A stretch of 60,078 nt of DNA from an uncultured Thomasclavelia sp. (GTDB lineage: Bacteria; Bacillota_I; Bacilli_A; Erysipelotrichales; Coprobacillaceae): positions 1 to 60,078 of the forward strand of contig CAJUOR010000003.1 in NCBI GenBank assembly GCA_910588165.1, given 5' to 3'. Positions within the stretch are counted from its first letter, which is position 1. Every line of letters begins with the position of its first letter. Under the pieces are notes generated by a model. That model was given only the letters and a program-made list of their open reading frames with translations, had not been told where the DNA came from and did no database searches. Made by a program: the position numbers and the translations under genes. Below, in pieces: positions 1 through 8,687 of the stretch.

Positions 1-653
1 CCGAAAGCTATCATTTCATCTCTTGTTACATTTAAGGCTTCACACAATTTTTCCAGTGAAGCGGCTTTATCCACATTTTGAGCCATAATCTCAATAAAGT
101 AAGGCGCAGAACGATAAATACTTAATTGATTTTGATAAGGTGCTTTAAATTCTGCTTCAATTTTCGCAACATAATCGGGTTCTCCGGTCAATAAAACTTT
201 ATTGACATCATTTTTAAAGGAAGCCTTGAAATTATCTGTATGACGTATCTGCATATCGTTGATACGCTTTTCAACTTGCACATATTGATCGTTATCATCT
301 TCAGTCAAAATATCTATGCCATCATAAGTCATGCAAGCTAAACCATAAGCTTTAGCACGATCATACATTTCGTCAGCCATAACTTTTTTAACAACTTTTT
401 CAAAAATAACCTTATCATTTTTAATATCATAGACACGAGCCCCATTAAAAGACAACAAAACACCACCATATTTTTGTAATTCTAATTCGTTCATTTCATG
501 TCTTAATCCCGGTGTTGGTCGCCCGCTAGCTAACACAACCGTTAAACCACGTTTACTACATTCAATTAAGGCTTCTCTTGTCTTTGGTGTAATCTGATTT
601 TGGCTATTTTTCAATGTTCCATCTAAATCTAAGGCAATGATTTTATATTTCAT
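1..653 (-). CDS. Cof-type HAD-superfamily hydrolase (partial, C-terminus outside window)
   Basis: The reading frame starts at an ATG complementary to 651-653 and runs open to the window edge, so the C-terminus is missing. The N-terminus carries the HAD motif I (IIALDLDGTL, both aspartates present), followed by a motif II-like ASGRP. The middle region fits a C2-type cap, as in Cof/YwpJ sugar-phosphate or flavin-nucleotide phosphatases. Substrate cannot be predicted. A soluble cytoplasmic enzyme is expected. It is separated from the upstream lipoprotein gene by two hairpins and therefore probably has its own promoter. Confidence 0.85.
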   Translation of the reverse strand, partial: MKYKIIALDLDGTLKNSQNQITPKTREALIECSKRGLTVVLASGRPTPGLRHEMNELELQKYGGVLLSFNGARVYDIKNDKVIFEKVVKKVMADEMYDRAKAYGLACMTYDGIDILTEDDNDQYVQVEKRINDMQIRHTDNFKASFKNDVNKVLLTGEPDYVAKIEAEFKAPYQNQLSIYRSAPYFIEIMAQNVDKAASLEKLCEALNVTRDEMIAF

Positions 654-710
654 ACGCCTCCCCCTTTCACACGATTATTAGTTTATCATCTTTTAAATCT
701 TTTGTCGATT

Positions 711-740
711 AAAAAAAGTTTATTCCTAAAGGATAAACTT
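711..740 (-). terminator. Hairpin terminator, second of a tandem pair
   Basis: Arms at 716-726 and 731-740 pair around a four-base loop. On the minus strand the hairpin is followed by a run of seven T. It lies downstream of the lipoprotein terminator at 775-802, so read-through would meet a second stop before the HAD gene. Confidence 0.6.
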
Positions 741-771
741 TATTAAAAACAGTATTTTAGCATATTCAATT

Positions 772-802
772 AAAAAATAGTCACCCCTAAGGTTGACTAT
801 TT
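772..802 (-). terminator. Rho-independent terminator of the lipoprotein gene
   Basis: A nine-base stem (775-783 with 794-802), extended by a CC/GG pair, is followed on the minus strand by T6. The 5' arm overlaps the stop codon of the lipoprotein gene. Confidence 0.75.
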
Positions 803-1318
803 GACATTTTTACAAGCTTCCATAATAGCTTCTAAATAACCTTTTGTACTTTTCAATGTACAGCCGGTAACAGCATCTGTTACTTCTTCATCGCTCTTGC
901 CTGTGACAATGCCACGTAAATCTTCAAGGCTTTTACCTTTCACAAATTCGATAAGTGCTTGGTAATTCTGCTTAATGCCTTGAGTTGCCCCATTGGCTTT
1001 CATCATACCGCTATACTCTTCATCATTTTGCGATTTACTTGCCAGATTTTTAGTTGGATCGGTTTGTTTACCGAAAGCTTTATCAGACTCAGTATTTGGC
1101 AATCCTTTAAATTCATCACTTGATAAATAACTGATTTCATCTAAAGTTACGCCGACAATCACATCATCTTTCATCGCTACACTAACTAAAGCCACATCTC
1201 CATCACCATGACTTGCATAATAGCTAGACCCCATACGCACCGTATCATCGGTTTCTGAAGAAGTGCTACAAGCACATAACATACACGCCATAAATAATGC
1301 TAACCATATTTTTTTCAT
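797..1318 (-). CDS. Small lipoprotein with possible flavinylation-like motif
   Basis: The 173-residue protein has a lipoprotein signal peptide with lipobox CACS (Cys about residue 17), so it should be anchored outside the membrane. The C-terminal half contains DAVTGCTLKST. This resembles the D-x-x-S/T-G-A-T motif through which ApbE attaches FMN to Thr in FMN_bind domains, with Cys replacing Ala. The preceding beta-rich segment (VALVSVAMKDDVIVGVTLDE) also fits an FMN_bind-like fold. No ApbE or Rnf gene is seen nearby, so a role in extracellular electron transfer is only a suggestion. It is monocistronic with its own terminator. Confidence 0.55.
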   Translation of the reverse strand: MKKIWLALFMACMLCACSTSSETDDTVRMGSSYYASHGDGDVALVSVAMKDDVIVGVTLDEISYLSSDEFKGLPNTESDKAFGKQTDPTKNLASKSQNDEEYSGMMKANGATQGIKQNYQALIEFVKGKSLEDLRGIVTGKSDEEVTDAVTGCTLKSTKGYLEAIMEACKNVK

Positions 1319-1360
1319 TTATTTTACACCTCAATGATAGGTTTCCCTATAATCAAGACT

Positions 1361-3076
1361 TTATTCCAATAACCCAATCATTTTCATCAAATAAATAGCG
1401 TTGGTCGTTCGAGCAATCCCTTTTTTAAGCAAATAGTCAAAATGAATTTGATTATTCTCATAATACTCAGAGAAATGAATATTTTCGATAGTAACACTTT
1501 CATGGACTGTCAAAGCTTCATCATGGGTACTCACAAACAAAAAGTTATAAGGGGCATTCAATCTCTCAATCGTTGCCTTCGCCCCAATGATTCGATCCTT
1601 TAAATTTGTTCCTTTAAAGATTTCATCAATCAAATATAAACTAGGGACTTTTGTTTCACTTGCTTTAACCATTTCCTTAATGCGTAACAGTTCACCGTAA
1701 AAGGTGGAAACACCTTCTTGCGTTCTATCTGCCACACGCATCGACGTATGGATTTTTAAAAGCGGGGCTTCAAAATGTTTAGCCGTAACAGGTAATCCAC
1801 AATAAAATAACACCAAATTTAAACCGATATTACGCATAAATGTCGTTTTACCTGCCATATTGCTACCGGTAATAACAACTGTTCCTCCCTCAAATTTAAA
1901 ATCAGCGCCCACAGCTTGACAGCTCGACATTAAAGGGTGTTTTAAATCTAAGGCTGTTAATTGTTCACTGAATATCGGATAACAAACCTGCTCTTTAATT
2001 TTCAACCATTGAGCTAAAGAAGATAAAGCGCTGAAATCCGCTAACTTATCTTGTAAGGTTAAAAGATAGCTTGCTCCTTTTTGTCTTGCTAAGAGTAAAT
2101 ACAACCAACCATCATAAAAAAATAAGCCATCTAATATCATCAACAACAATGGATTATAGCGCACTTTTAAAAGTTGATCAAACAAATTGAGCCGCCTTTT
2201 TTGAACATATAAAGAAGCCATTTCCTTTTGTAATGTAGTTAAGTACGTATTTTTAAAAGAGGTCTGAAGTACCACTTGACATAGCTTATCAAAACCGGAG
2301 GTAATCATCACCCTTCGGCTTATCAAGGCATAGCCTTGAAAGAAAAATCTAAAATGAAGCCCTGCCATCATTAAACTAGCAAGCATCAAATAAATAACTA
2401 AATCAAAATGTTGCCATAAAAGGCATACAGCCAACCCCAAAGGATATATATAGGTGAACAGCTTCAAATAACTTGGCATTTTGGGTAAGACTTTTAAATC
2501 ATCTTTGGTTAAGCGCACTTTCTGACGTCTATCTAATAGCTTTTCCTCACAAAGAAAATCCATACTTACTTTATGAAAGCCTAATTCCTGAAAAACATCC
2601 TGCATTTCTAAAATCTCTTTTTGGTTACTTAAAGGTTGACACAAACGTTCTTTCAGTCTTTCTTGCCCTACTTGTAGTGAGCTAAATGCTAAGCAATCAT
2701 ATAAGCTATCTTTCCCCACAACATCTAAATCACCGATATAATAAGCATCTTGCTCACTCGCTAAAACACCACTAGCTTCATATTGGGCTTGTTTTGCTTG
2801 CTTGATTCTTTCATAGATTTTCTGTTTGGCTTGCTGATGGCATAATTGTTGCTTATATTTATCTTGTAACATTATAAAATAGCCAAACAACAAAGCTAAC
2901 ACAAGTAAAGGTAAAACAAAAATTAAGTTCTTTTCAATTAACAACGTCAATAAACAGATAATCAACCCTAGCAACAAGCCTAACCTCACTAGTCCTAAAC
3001 GGCTGACTTTTTGTTGAGCTTGTTGAATGCTTTGTTGTAACTGTTCAAGTATAAGCTCAATTTCCTTCTCTTTCAT
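1361..3076 (-). CDS. MutS-family ATPase (MutS domain V-like membrane protein)
   Basis: The C-terminal third is a MutS-type ABC ATPase. It has Walker A GSNMAGKT at about residue 400, a signature-like GVSTFYGEL, Walker B SLYLIDEIF and the switch STHDE. The N-terminal part has hydrophobic stretches (a probable two-helix membrane hairpin near residues 25-65 and more near 205-245) and lacks the mismatch-recognition domain, so it is not MutS or MutS2 proper. The start at 3076 is preferred because GGAGGAA lies directly upstream; a longer frame to 3157 lacks this. It overlaps the YaiI/YqxD gene by 20 bases, suggesting translational coupling. The function of this membrane-associated family is unknown. 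Confidence 0.8.
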   Translation of the reverse strand: MKEKEIELILEQLQQSIQQAQQKVSRLGLVRLGLLLGLIICLLTLLIEKNLIFVLPLLVLALLFGYFIMLQDKYKQQLCHQQAKQKIYERIKQAKQAQYEASGVLASEQDAYYIGDLDVVGKDSLYDCLAFSSLQVGQERLKERLCQPLSNQKEILEMQDVFQELGFHKVSMDFLCEEKLLDRRQKVRLTKDDLKVLPKMPSYLKLFTYIYPLGLAVCLLWQHFDLVIYLMLASLMMAGLHFRFFFQGYALISRRVMITSGFDKLCQVVLQTSFKNTYLTTLQKEMASLYVQKRRLNLFDQLLKVRYNPLLLMILDGLFFYDGWLYLLLARQKGASYLLTLQDKLADFSALSSLAQWLKIKEQVCYPIFSEQLTALDLKHPLMSSCQAVGADFKFEGGTVVITGSNMAGKTTFMRNIGLNLVLFYCGLPVTAKHFEAPLLKIHTSMRVADRTQEGVSTFYGELLRIKEMVKASETKVPSLYLIDEIFKGTNLKDRIIGAKATIERLNAPYNFLFVSTHDEALTVHESVTIENIHFSEYYENNQIHFDYLLKKGIARTTNAIYLMKMIGLLE

Positions 3077-3512
3077 AAACTTCCTCCAAATATTTTTGAC
3101 AAGCTTCGTAAAACTGCTGATTAGTCTTTTGACTTCGTGCTTTTTGTTTTGGACCATACTTTCCTTGTCGGCGCATTTTTTGGTAAATGCTCCTTTCTAA
3201 AAGCATTGCTTCAATTGCTTCTTCACTGATAATGCGTCCATTGAAATCTAACACATCACATTTCTTTGATAAGGCTAAGCCGGCTAAACCGATATCAGAA
3301 GTAATCACTAAATCACCTTTTTTGGCTTCTCTTAACAAAACTAAATCAGCACTGTCTTTCCCTTGATCGCAATAAACAATATGCGCATGATCCATATCTA
3401 AAACATGACTGACATCTAAAAATATCCACCAATCAAAAGCATAGTATTGTTGCAACTGGGCTATTTGTTCCTTAACAGGACAAGCATCACCGTCTACCAA
3501 TATTCTTACCAT
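3057..3512 (-). CDS. YaiI/YqxD family protein (DUF188)
   Basis: The 151-residue protein matches the YaiI/YqxD family: N-terminal VDGDACPVK, a central DLVITSDIGLA and a basic C-terminus (KYGPKQKARSQ). The fold is related to PIN/NYN nucleases, but no activity is established. Its start overlaps the end of the rhomboid gene and its end overlaps the MutS-like gene, so the three form a tight operon. Length is normal for the family. Confidence 0.85.
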   Translation of the reverse strand: MVRILVDGDACPVKEQIAQLQQYYAFDWWIFLDVSHVLDMDHAHIVYCDQGKDSADLVLLREAKKGDLVITSDIGLAGLALSKKCDVLDFNGRIISEEAIEAMLLERSIYQKMRRQGKYGPKQKARSQKTNQQFYEACQKYLEEVYEREGN

Positions 3513-4090
3513 AATAAGCTCACCAATAATCCGCCTATAAAACCACCTAGATGCCCTGTTTTAGAGATATTAGGACGCATCAAGGTATAAGCAACATTAA
3601 TTAAAATAACCGAAATAAACGACGTCATAGAAGAAGGAGCAATAGCATGATGAAACAGCATTAAACCGGCAATAAAACCTAAAAAGCCGAATCCAAAACC
3701 ACTTGCCCCGAAAGTTACATGATGATAACCTTTTTTTAAATCATAACCATAAGTCAAAACCGTTGATGCCAGACCGCTAACTACTAACAATAAGGCAAAT
3801 AGCCACGGTGTCACACTTGCTTCTAACCATGACCCAAGCTCAATGATAAAATAAAGATTAAATAGATAATGCCAAAAATCCACATGAATGAAATTGGCAG
3901 CAATCAAACGCCAATATTGATGCTTTTGGTAAATCGCCTGACTTTCGATTGCTCCTAAATAATAGGCAACAACCGTTTTATTTTTCTCTGATTTAAGTAG
4001 CTTTAAAGTATATAAATAGAGTAATGTGCAAATGATGACAAGCCCTAAACACATGGGGGCATAATTAAACATAAACTTAATTTCTCGCAT
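3506..4090 (-). CDS. Rhomboid-family intramembrane serine protease
   Basis: A 194-residue polytopic membrane protein. It shows the rhomboid pattern: HVDFWHYLFNLYFI in the second core segment, the nucleophile motif GASG (Ser in GASGFGFG) and a later GHLGG whose His would complete the Ser-His dyad. Short, six-helix type without extra domains. AGGAGG lies just before the start at 4090. It is the first gene of the operon continuing into the YaiI/YqxD and MutS-like genes. Substrates are unknown. Confidence 0.85.
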   Translation of the reverse strand: MREIKFMFNYAPMCLGLVIICTLLYLYTLKLLKSEKNKTVVAYYLGAIESQAIYQKHQYWRLIAANFIHVDFWHYLFNLYFIIELGSWLEASVTPWLFALLLVVSGLASTVLTYGYDLKKGYHHVTFGASGFGFGFLGFIAGLMLFHHAIAPSSMTSFISVILINVAYTLMRPNISKTGHLGGFIGGLLVSLLW

Positions 4091-4103
4091 CTTTTTTCCT
4101 CCT

Positions 4104-4128
4104 AAAAAAGCCGGTTTGTACCGGCTTT
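4104..4128 (-). terminator. Rho-independent terminator after the Ig/transglutaminase-like gene
   Basis: Perfect nine-base stem (4107-4115 with 4120-4128) with a four-base loop, followed on the minus strand by T6. It overlaps the stop codon at 4127. Confidence 0.85.
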
Positions 4129-5380
4129 AATTACATTTTGGATAATCATTTTGAGCATAGCTATAAGCACCATCTAATTCATTTGTCTTTTTCAACAACA
4201 TCATATCTTCCTTAGTGCCTATGGCATTGGCATAGACATCTAAATGACGATAGGTATCATTGACTTTGACAATATTCCAAACCATACCTTCATAATCACC
4301 AATGACAATCACATTTTCAATGCCACGTTTATCTAAGAAAACTTTGACTGCTCTAGCCATCGCTGCCCTATCCCCACGTTCCTTGACAATCACAGAATAA
4401 CTTGTTTTGTCATTGACACTTGATGATGGATTAAAATGATAAATAAGATATCGATTAAGCTGTTCGATAAATGTATCATCATTAAAATAGTTTAATTCGT
4501 TTTCCAATAAGTGAGCTATTTTCTCATCACGCTCGGTAATTTGATCCGAAGTCAAGAATGGTCCGTTTCCGACATCAGGCTGACCTGATGAACCTGACTC
4601 TGTTACTGTCACTAAACGGGTTGCAACGGCTTCGTTATTGTTTGAATCTACCACGCTATAAGTTAATGTCGTCTGTCCGACTTTAGATGTATCAACACGA
4701 CCTTCCACTTTGATTTTATAAGTCAAATCTCCATCGGCATTGTCAACTGCACTAACACCCTCCATCACATCAAAGTCGTCCCCAACTTTTAAAGTCTTGG
4801 CATCAACCCCAAAGAAAGTCGGAGGGGTTTTATCTTGTCCCACTTCAAAACGGACACGAATTTTAGAACTACGATTATCACTACTGTCCTTAGCTACAAT
4901 AAAGTAATCAAAATTACCGTTTTTCTCCAAGGTGATTTTAGGCATCTCATTGCCTTGATTATCAATAAAGAAAACAGTCGTATCACTATCATCTTGGACA
5001 TTCACTAAATCAGCTGCAATAAACTCATTACCGATATAACACTCATAAACCGCCTTGTTATCTTTTAAAGTAACTGTCGGTATTTTTTTATCTTCAATCA
5101 CAATCTGAAATTCATATTTTTTACCTTGATACAAAATATGTGCCGGATAAACTGCCATAATCTTAGGATCGACCTCATCTAAGACCACTTTGCATTCGGT
5201 TAATACTTTTTCACTGGCGTTAATATAATGTTCAGGGGCCGTAATAAGTTGCTCATTAAGTTGGCTTGAAAAAGATGAACGCTTTAATTGTATCGGTGAA
5301 ACACCTATTAAAAGCACAATCAACCCAACGCTAACTGCTCCTATGAAACTGACGACTCCAATTACAATTTTATCTTTCAT
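4127..5380 (-). CDS. Membrane-anchored surface protein with Ig-like domain and degenerate transglutaminase-like C-terminus
   Basis: Residues 1-30 form a signal anchor. About residues 180-260 are a bacterial Ig/HYR-like domain (DKTPPTFFGV ... NADGDLTYKI ... YSVVDSNNNEA), preceded by a related beta-rich segment. The last 120 residues resemble a transglutaminase core. In ERGDRAAMARAVKVFLDKRGIE an Arg/Ala pair lies where the catalytic Cys is expected. In GMVWNIVKVNDTYRHLDV the usual His before W-N is Met, while the final Asp remains. The domain therefore probably binds or scaffolds rather than catalyses. It has its own terminator. Confidence 0.7.
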   Translation of the reverse strand: MKDKIVIGVVSFIGAVSVGLIVLLIGVSPIQLKRSSFSSQLNEQLITAPEHYINASEKVLTECKVVLDEVDPKIMAVYPAHILYQGKKYEFQIVIEDKKIPTVTLKDNKAVYECYIGNEFIAADLVNVQDDSDTTVFFIDNQGNEMPKITLEKNGNFDYFIVAKDSSDNRSSKIRVRFEVGQDKTPPTFFGVDAKTLKVGDDFDVMEGVSAVDNADGDLTYKIKVEGRVDTSKVGQTTLTYSVVDSNNNEAVATRLVTVTESGSSGQPDVGNGPFLTSDQITERDEKIAHLLENELNYFNDDTFIEQLNRYLIYHFNPSSSVNDKTSYSVIVKERGDRAAMARAVKVFLDKRGIENVIVIGDYEGMVWNIVKVNDTYRHLDVYANAIGTKEDMMLLKKTNELDGAYSYAQNDYPKCN

Positions 5381-5477
5381 CCTTACCCACCCTTACCTCT
5401 AAATTATACCTTATCTTAGAATAATTGGAAATAGCTATTTCTTATTTTTTCATAAAGATTGCAAGGTCATGTCAAGT

Positions 5478-5503
5478 TTAAAACCGAAGGCTTCCTCTCG
5501 GTT
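5478..5503 (-). terminator. Probable terminator of glnN
   Basis: A six-base stem (5482-5487 with 5498-5503) overlaps the stop codon and is followed on the minus strand by TTTT. Weaker than the others in the window. Confidence 0.5.
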
Positions 5504-7586
5504 AGATACCAAACATCAAATCAATGTAAGTCGGTATAGGCCAATAAGCCTCGTCCATATTTTCTTCTAATAAATCAATACTGTAACGCAAATCCTCAAT
5601 TGCTTGGCGGACTTGATCTCTATAGATACAAGAGATTTCATAAATATCCTTTTGACTACTTTGAGCTAATTTGACAGCTTCCTCCAAGATAGATACTTTT
5701 GTTCTGATATGAGAAAGAATGTTGCTGATGGCTTGGATATCCTTAGCCAAGAAATCAGCTTCAATGCCTGCTGCTTTTGCGTTGACAATATCCTTAGAAA
5801 TCTCACCTAAATACTTAACTCCCGCCGGATAAATTTGGGTCTTAACCATTCTTAAAGCTGTATTGGCTTCTACTTGAATGGTTACATTATAGTTATGTAA
5901 TAAAATATCATAACGGCTCTCTAATTCCACTTCGGAATAAACACCCATTTCCGAGAAAATAGCTGTCTGTTGTTTATTCTTTAAGACTTTAACCGATTCA
6001 ACTGTATTCTTAGCATTGACTAACCCTCTTTTTGCAGCCTCCTCTTGCCACTTTAATGAGTAACCATCGCCATTAAAGATAATTCTTTGATGCTCTTTTA
6101 AGAATTTGCGAATAACTTGGTGAATATCATAACCTTCTTTTTCAATTAAATCAGACATTTCTTTCATGGCACTGGCTAAAATCGTATTTAAAATGGTATT
6201 AGCCCCGGAAATAGATTGAGAAGCACCTAAAGCCCTAAACTCAAATTTATTGCCTGTAAACGCAAATGGGCTTGTGCGGTTACGATCTGTTTTATCTTTG
6301 GAGAATGTCGGAATCACAGATACACCCGTTTCAAAGCGTTCATCGTGCCGTGTATCCTTAGCCACACCGTCAATCAACTCGTCAACAATATCTTCCAACT
6401 CCTCACCGATAAAAACACTCATGATAGATGGCGGCGCTTCATGTCCCCCTAGACGTTGGTCATTACCGGCACTGGAAACACTCATCATCAACATATCGGC
6501 ATATTCATCAATAGCTTTGATTGTGCAGGCAAAAACCGCTAAGAATGGTAAATTATCTTTAGGATTAGCACCCGGATTGAATAAATTCACTCCTGTATCT
6601 GTCACCACTGACCAGTTGTTATGCTTACCTGAGCCATTAACTTTAGCAAAAGGTTTTTCATGCAACAAACAAATTAAATCATGATTTTTAGCGATACGAA
6701 GCATCATATCCATCATCAAATGATTGTTGTCGGCTGTTAAATTAGCCTCACGATAAACACAAGCCACTTCATGCTGTGCCGGAGCAGCTTCATTATGTTT
6801 CGTTTTAGAAGGGATACCTTGTTTCCAAAGCTCACGATCTAATTCGTCCATAAATGCAGCGACACGTCTTTTTAACTGTCCAAAATAGTGGTCGTCCATT
6901 TCCTGTCCTTTAGGCGGCTTAGCACCGAATAAAGTTCTTCCTGTTAATCGTAAATCTAAACGTTTTTCATAATACTGTCTGTCAACTAAAAAATACTCTT
7001 GCTCCGCTCCTACCGAAGGACTTACTTTCGTTACATCTTCAAGACCTAACAAGTGACATAGTCTAACCCCCTCTTTACTCAAAGCATCGCATGAGCGTAA
7101 AAGCGGTGTTTTCTTGTCTAAGGCTTCACCGGTATAGGAACAAAAAAGTGTCGGAATATATAAAGTATTCTGATAAACAAAAGCCGGTGATGTACAATCC
7201 CAAGCCGTATAACCTCTTGCTTCAAAGGTTGCACGCAAGCCCCCTGATGGAAAACTAGAAGCATCGGGTTCTCCTTTACGCAGTGATTTACCGCTAAATT
7301 CCAAAATGGCATGCATATCATCTGTCGGCTCTAAAAAAGCGTCGCATTTCCCGGCAGTATTGCCACTCATAGGTGAAAACCAATGAATATAATGGGTTGC
7401 CCCTAGTTCTACCGCCCAAACTTTCATCGCATTGGCAATAACCGTCGCAACCTCTTTAGATAAAGGCTCTTGACGTTGCAAAGTTTCATGAAAAGCTTTG
7501 TAAGTTGATTTAGGAATTCTTTCCTTCATCACATCATCGGTAAATGTCATACTAGCATAAAGTTCAGTTAGTTTATTTGCGTCCAT
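5502..7586 (-). CDS. glnN: Type III glutamine synthetase
   Basis: The 694-residue protein has the length and motifs of GSIII: THYIHWFSPMSG near residue 63, AEQEYFLVD, KHNEAAPAQHEVA and KVNGSGKHNNWS. It makes glutamine from glutamate, ammonia and ATP in the cytoplasm and is the only glutamine synthetase seen here. AAAGGGGG precedes the ATG at 7586. Upstream lies a dedicated promoter and a leader with a small ORF and a terminator (7604-7725), so expression is probably set by attenuation. The ThrE-type exporter operon ends immediately upstream. Confidence 0.97.
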   Translation of the reverse strand: MDANKLTELYASMTFTDDVMKERIPKSTYKAFHETLQRQEPLSKEVATVIANAMKVWAVELGATHYIHWFSPMSGNTAGKCDAFLEPTDDMHAILEFSGKSLRKGEPDASSFPSGGLRATFEARGYTAWDCTSPAFVYQNTLYIPTLFCSYTGEALDKKTPLLRSCDALSKEGVRLCHLLGLEDVTKVSPSVGAEQEYFLVDRQYYEKRLDLRLTGRTLFGAKPPKGQEMDDHYFGQLKRRVAAFMDELDRELWKQGIPSKTKHNEAAPAQHEVACVYREANLTADNNHLMMDMMLRIAKNHDLICLLHEKPFAKVNGSGKHNNWSVVTDTGVNLFNPGANPKDNLPFLAVFACTIKAIDEYADMLMMSVSSAGNDQRLGGHEAPPSIMSVFIGEELEDIVDELIDGVAKDTRHDERFETGVSVIPTFSKDKTDRNRTSPFAFTGNKFEFRALGASQSISGANTILNTILASAMKEMSDLIEKEGYDIHQVIRKFLKEHQRIIFNGDGYSLKWQEEAAKRGLVNAKNTVESVKVLKNKQQTAIFSEMGVYSEVELESRYDILLHNYNVTIQVEANTALRMVKTQIYPAGVKYLGEISKDIVNAKAAGIEADFLAKDIQAISNILSHIRTKVSILEEAVKLAQSSQKDIYEISCIYRDQVRQAIEDLRYSIDLLEENMDEAYWPIPTYIDLMFGI

Positions 7587-7603
7587 AGAAATCCCCCTTT
7601 AAT

Positions 7604-7631
7604 AAATAAAAAAGGCACACTCCTAGTGTCC
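7604..7631 (-). terminator. Leader terminator (attenuator) upstream of glnN
   Basis: On the minus strand AGTGT (7625-7629) pairs with ACACT (7617-7621) and CC/GG extends the stem, followed by a T-rich run at 7604-7613. It sits before the glnN start codon rather than after a gene. AGGAGTG from its loop and 3' arm can instead pair with AAGAGTG complement positions 7656-7662 inside the leader ORF, forming an antiterminator. Confidence 0.7.
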
Positions 7632-7632
7632 C

Positions 7633-7701
7633 TCATTCACATTTCATATCTATAGAAGAGTGGCAAATCAAAAAGATTGATAAAGCTTTGTTTTCTTCCA
7701 T
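7633..7701 (-). CDS. Putative 22-residue leader peptide of glnN
   Basis: A small ORF (MEENKALSIF..., 22 residues) starts 24 bases after the predicted transcription start, behind a G-rich ribosome binding site (7705-7716). It ends two bases before the leader terminator. Its AUG lies in a stem: 7700-7704 and 7707-7710 pair with 7664-7668 and 7660-7663. A ribosome at the stop codon would cover the 5' terminator arm. The peptide is not enriched in one amino acid, so what makes translation regulatory is unclear. No homologue is recognised. Confidence 0.5.
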   Translation of the reverse strand: MEENKALSIFLICHSSIDMKCE

Positions 7702-7730
7702 TTGCCCCACCCCCTATTTATATAGCCTTC

Positions 7731-7759
7731 ATTATACACATATATCTTCTTTTTGACAA
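7731..7759 (-). promoter_or_regulatory. Sigma-A promoter for the glnN leader
   Basis: On the minus strand TTGTCA (7754-7759) and TATAAT (7731-7736) are 17 bases apart. The promoter overlaps the 3' end of the upstream membrane-protein gene, and the leader starts at about 7724. Confidence 0.8.
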
Positions 7760-8244
7760 TCTTTTTTTATGATGATAAGGGCTAGAGGACTTAAAAAACC
7801 TAATTCAATCATCAATGTATACAACATATCTAAATAATGATGCACATTTTGCAAAGTTAAAAGCCCCCACAACATACTAGGCAGACTTTTTAAAAGTGTT
7901 TTCAAGACATCAATCGCATAAAAATCAGATAGATGAATAGCTTCAATCATCTCTTGATTTAAAGTCACAAAGAAAACCATCGCTAAACCAAGAATCAAAA
8001 GATAAGTCAACACCCAAAAAGCTATCCACAAAGGAATAGACCATAAGGGAAAATCTTTTAAAAAGCGTAAGAAATAAACACAGCCAAGCATAAAAAACAA
8101 GGCAAAAACAAGCAGTAACACATTGTTTGAAAAAACATCTAAAAATTCACTCTCACTTTGTAGACCAAAATTGAATAAGGCTAATAGCCCTACAAAGCTT
8201 ACATAAAGTAAACCAAAACGCAATCCTTTTTCTTCAATTTTCAT
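7732..8244 (-). CDS. Hypothetical membrane protein downstream of the ThrE pair
   Basis: The 170-residue protein has four or five hydrophobic segments (about residues 8-27, 37-58, 67-92 and 145-162) and no recognised family. Its start overlaps the stop of the ThrE_2-like gene (ATGA-type junction), so the three are co-translated. It may be an accessory of the exporter, but this rests only on position. Its last codons contain the glnN promoter. Confidence 0.65.
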   Translation of the reverse strand: MKIEEKGLRFGLLYVSFVGLLALFNFGLQSESEFLDVFSNNVLLLVFALFFMLGCVYFLRFLKDFPLWSIPLWIAFWVLTYLLILGLAMVFFVTLNQEMIEAIHLSDFYAIDVLKTLLKSLPSMLWGLLTLQNVHHYLDMLYTLMIELGFLSPLALIIIKKDCQKEDICV

Positions 8245-8687
8245 AACTTCCCTTTCTTTCTTACAATCGTCAAAAACAATCTGGATAAAGAAGAAACAAC
8301 AATAATGCCAATTGCAATACTTAAAGCACAGCCAATCGTTGCCAAGCCTTTATTTAAAGCTAATTCAAGATTGCCATCAATCAAATAACGCAAAGTATAA
8401 TATAAACCGGCCCCCGGTACTAGAGGTAAAATAGCCGGAATCACAAAAATAGTCATCGCATCTTTTTTAATATGGGAAAGAATCTCGCAAATCGTTGATA
8501 AAACTAATGTGCCTATCAAAGTGGCTTCCACTGTATTTAAAACCAAATATTCTATACAAAAAGCATAAGCAATCCAGCCTAACCCACCTGCTATGGCAGC
8601 TTGACAAATGGCTTTTTTAGGACAGTTAAATAAGAATGCAAAACCAATACAGGAAATCATGCCCGCAATAAACTGTAAAACCATCAT
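8241..8687 (-). CDS. Threonine/serine exporter, ThrE_2-like subunit
   Basis: About 148 residues with four to five membrane helices. It contains AAIAGGLGWIAY, an IPLVPGAGLYYTLRYL motif and a glycine-rich C-terminal helix, typical of the ThrE_2 (DUF3815) half of amino-acid exporters. The start at 8687 is preferred because AGGAGG precedes it and the ATG overlaps the stop of the partner gene; the frame is open to 8714. It probably forms a two-component exporter with the next gene, equivalent to single-chain ThrE. Confidence 0.85.
   Translation of the reverse strand: MMVLQFIAGMISCIGFAFLFNCPKKAICQAAIAGGLGWIAYAFCIEYLVLNTVEATLIGTLVLSTICEILSHIKKDAMTIFVIPAILPLVPGAGLYYTLRYLIDGNLELALNKGLATIGCALSIAIGIIVVSSLSRLFLTIVRKKGKL

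Noticed and set aside
7614..7710. glnN leader as an ANTAR two-hexaloop antitermination target
   Set aside because: The loops do not show the A1/G4 hexaloop pattern, and a leader ORF is present.
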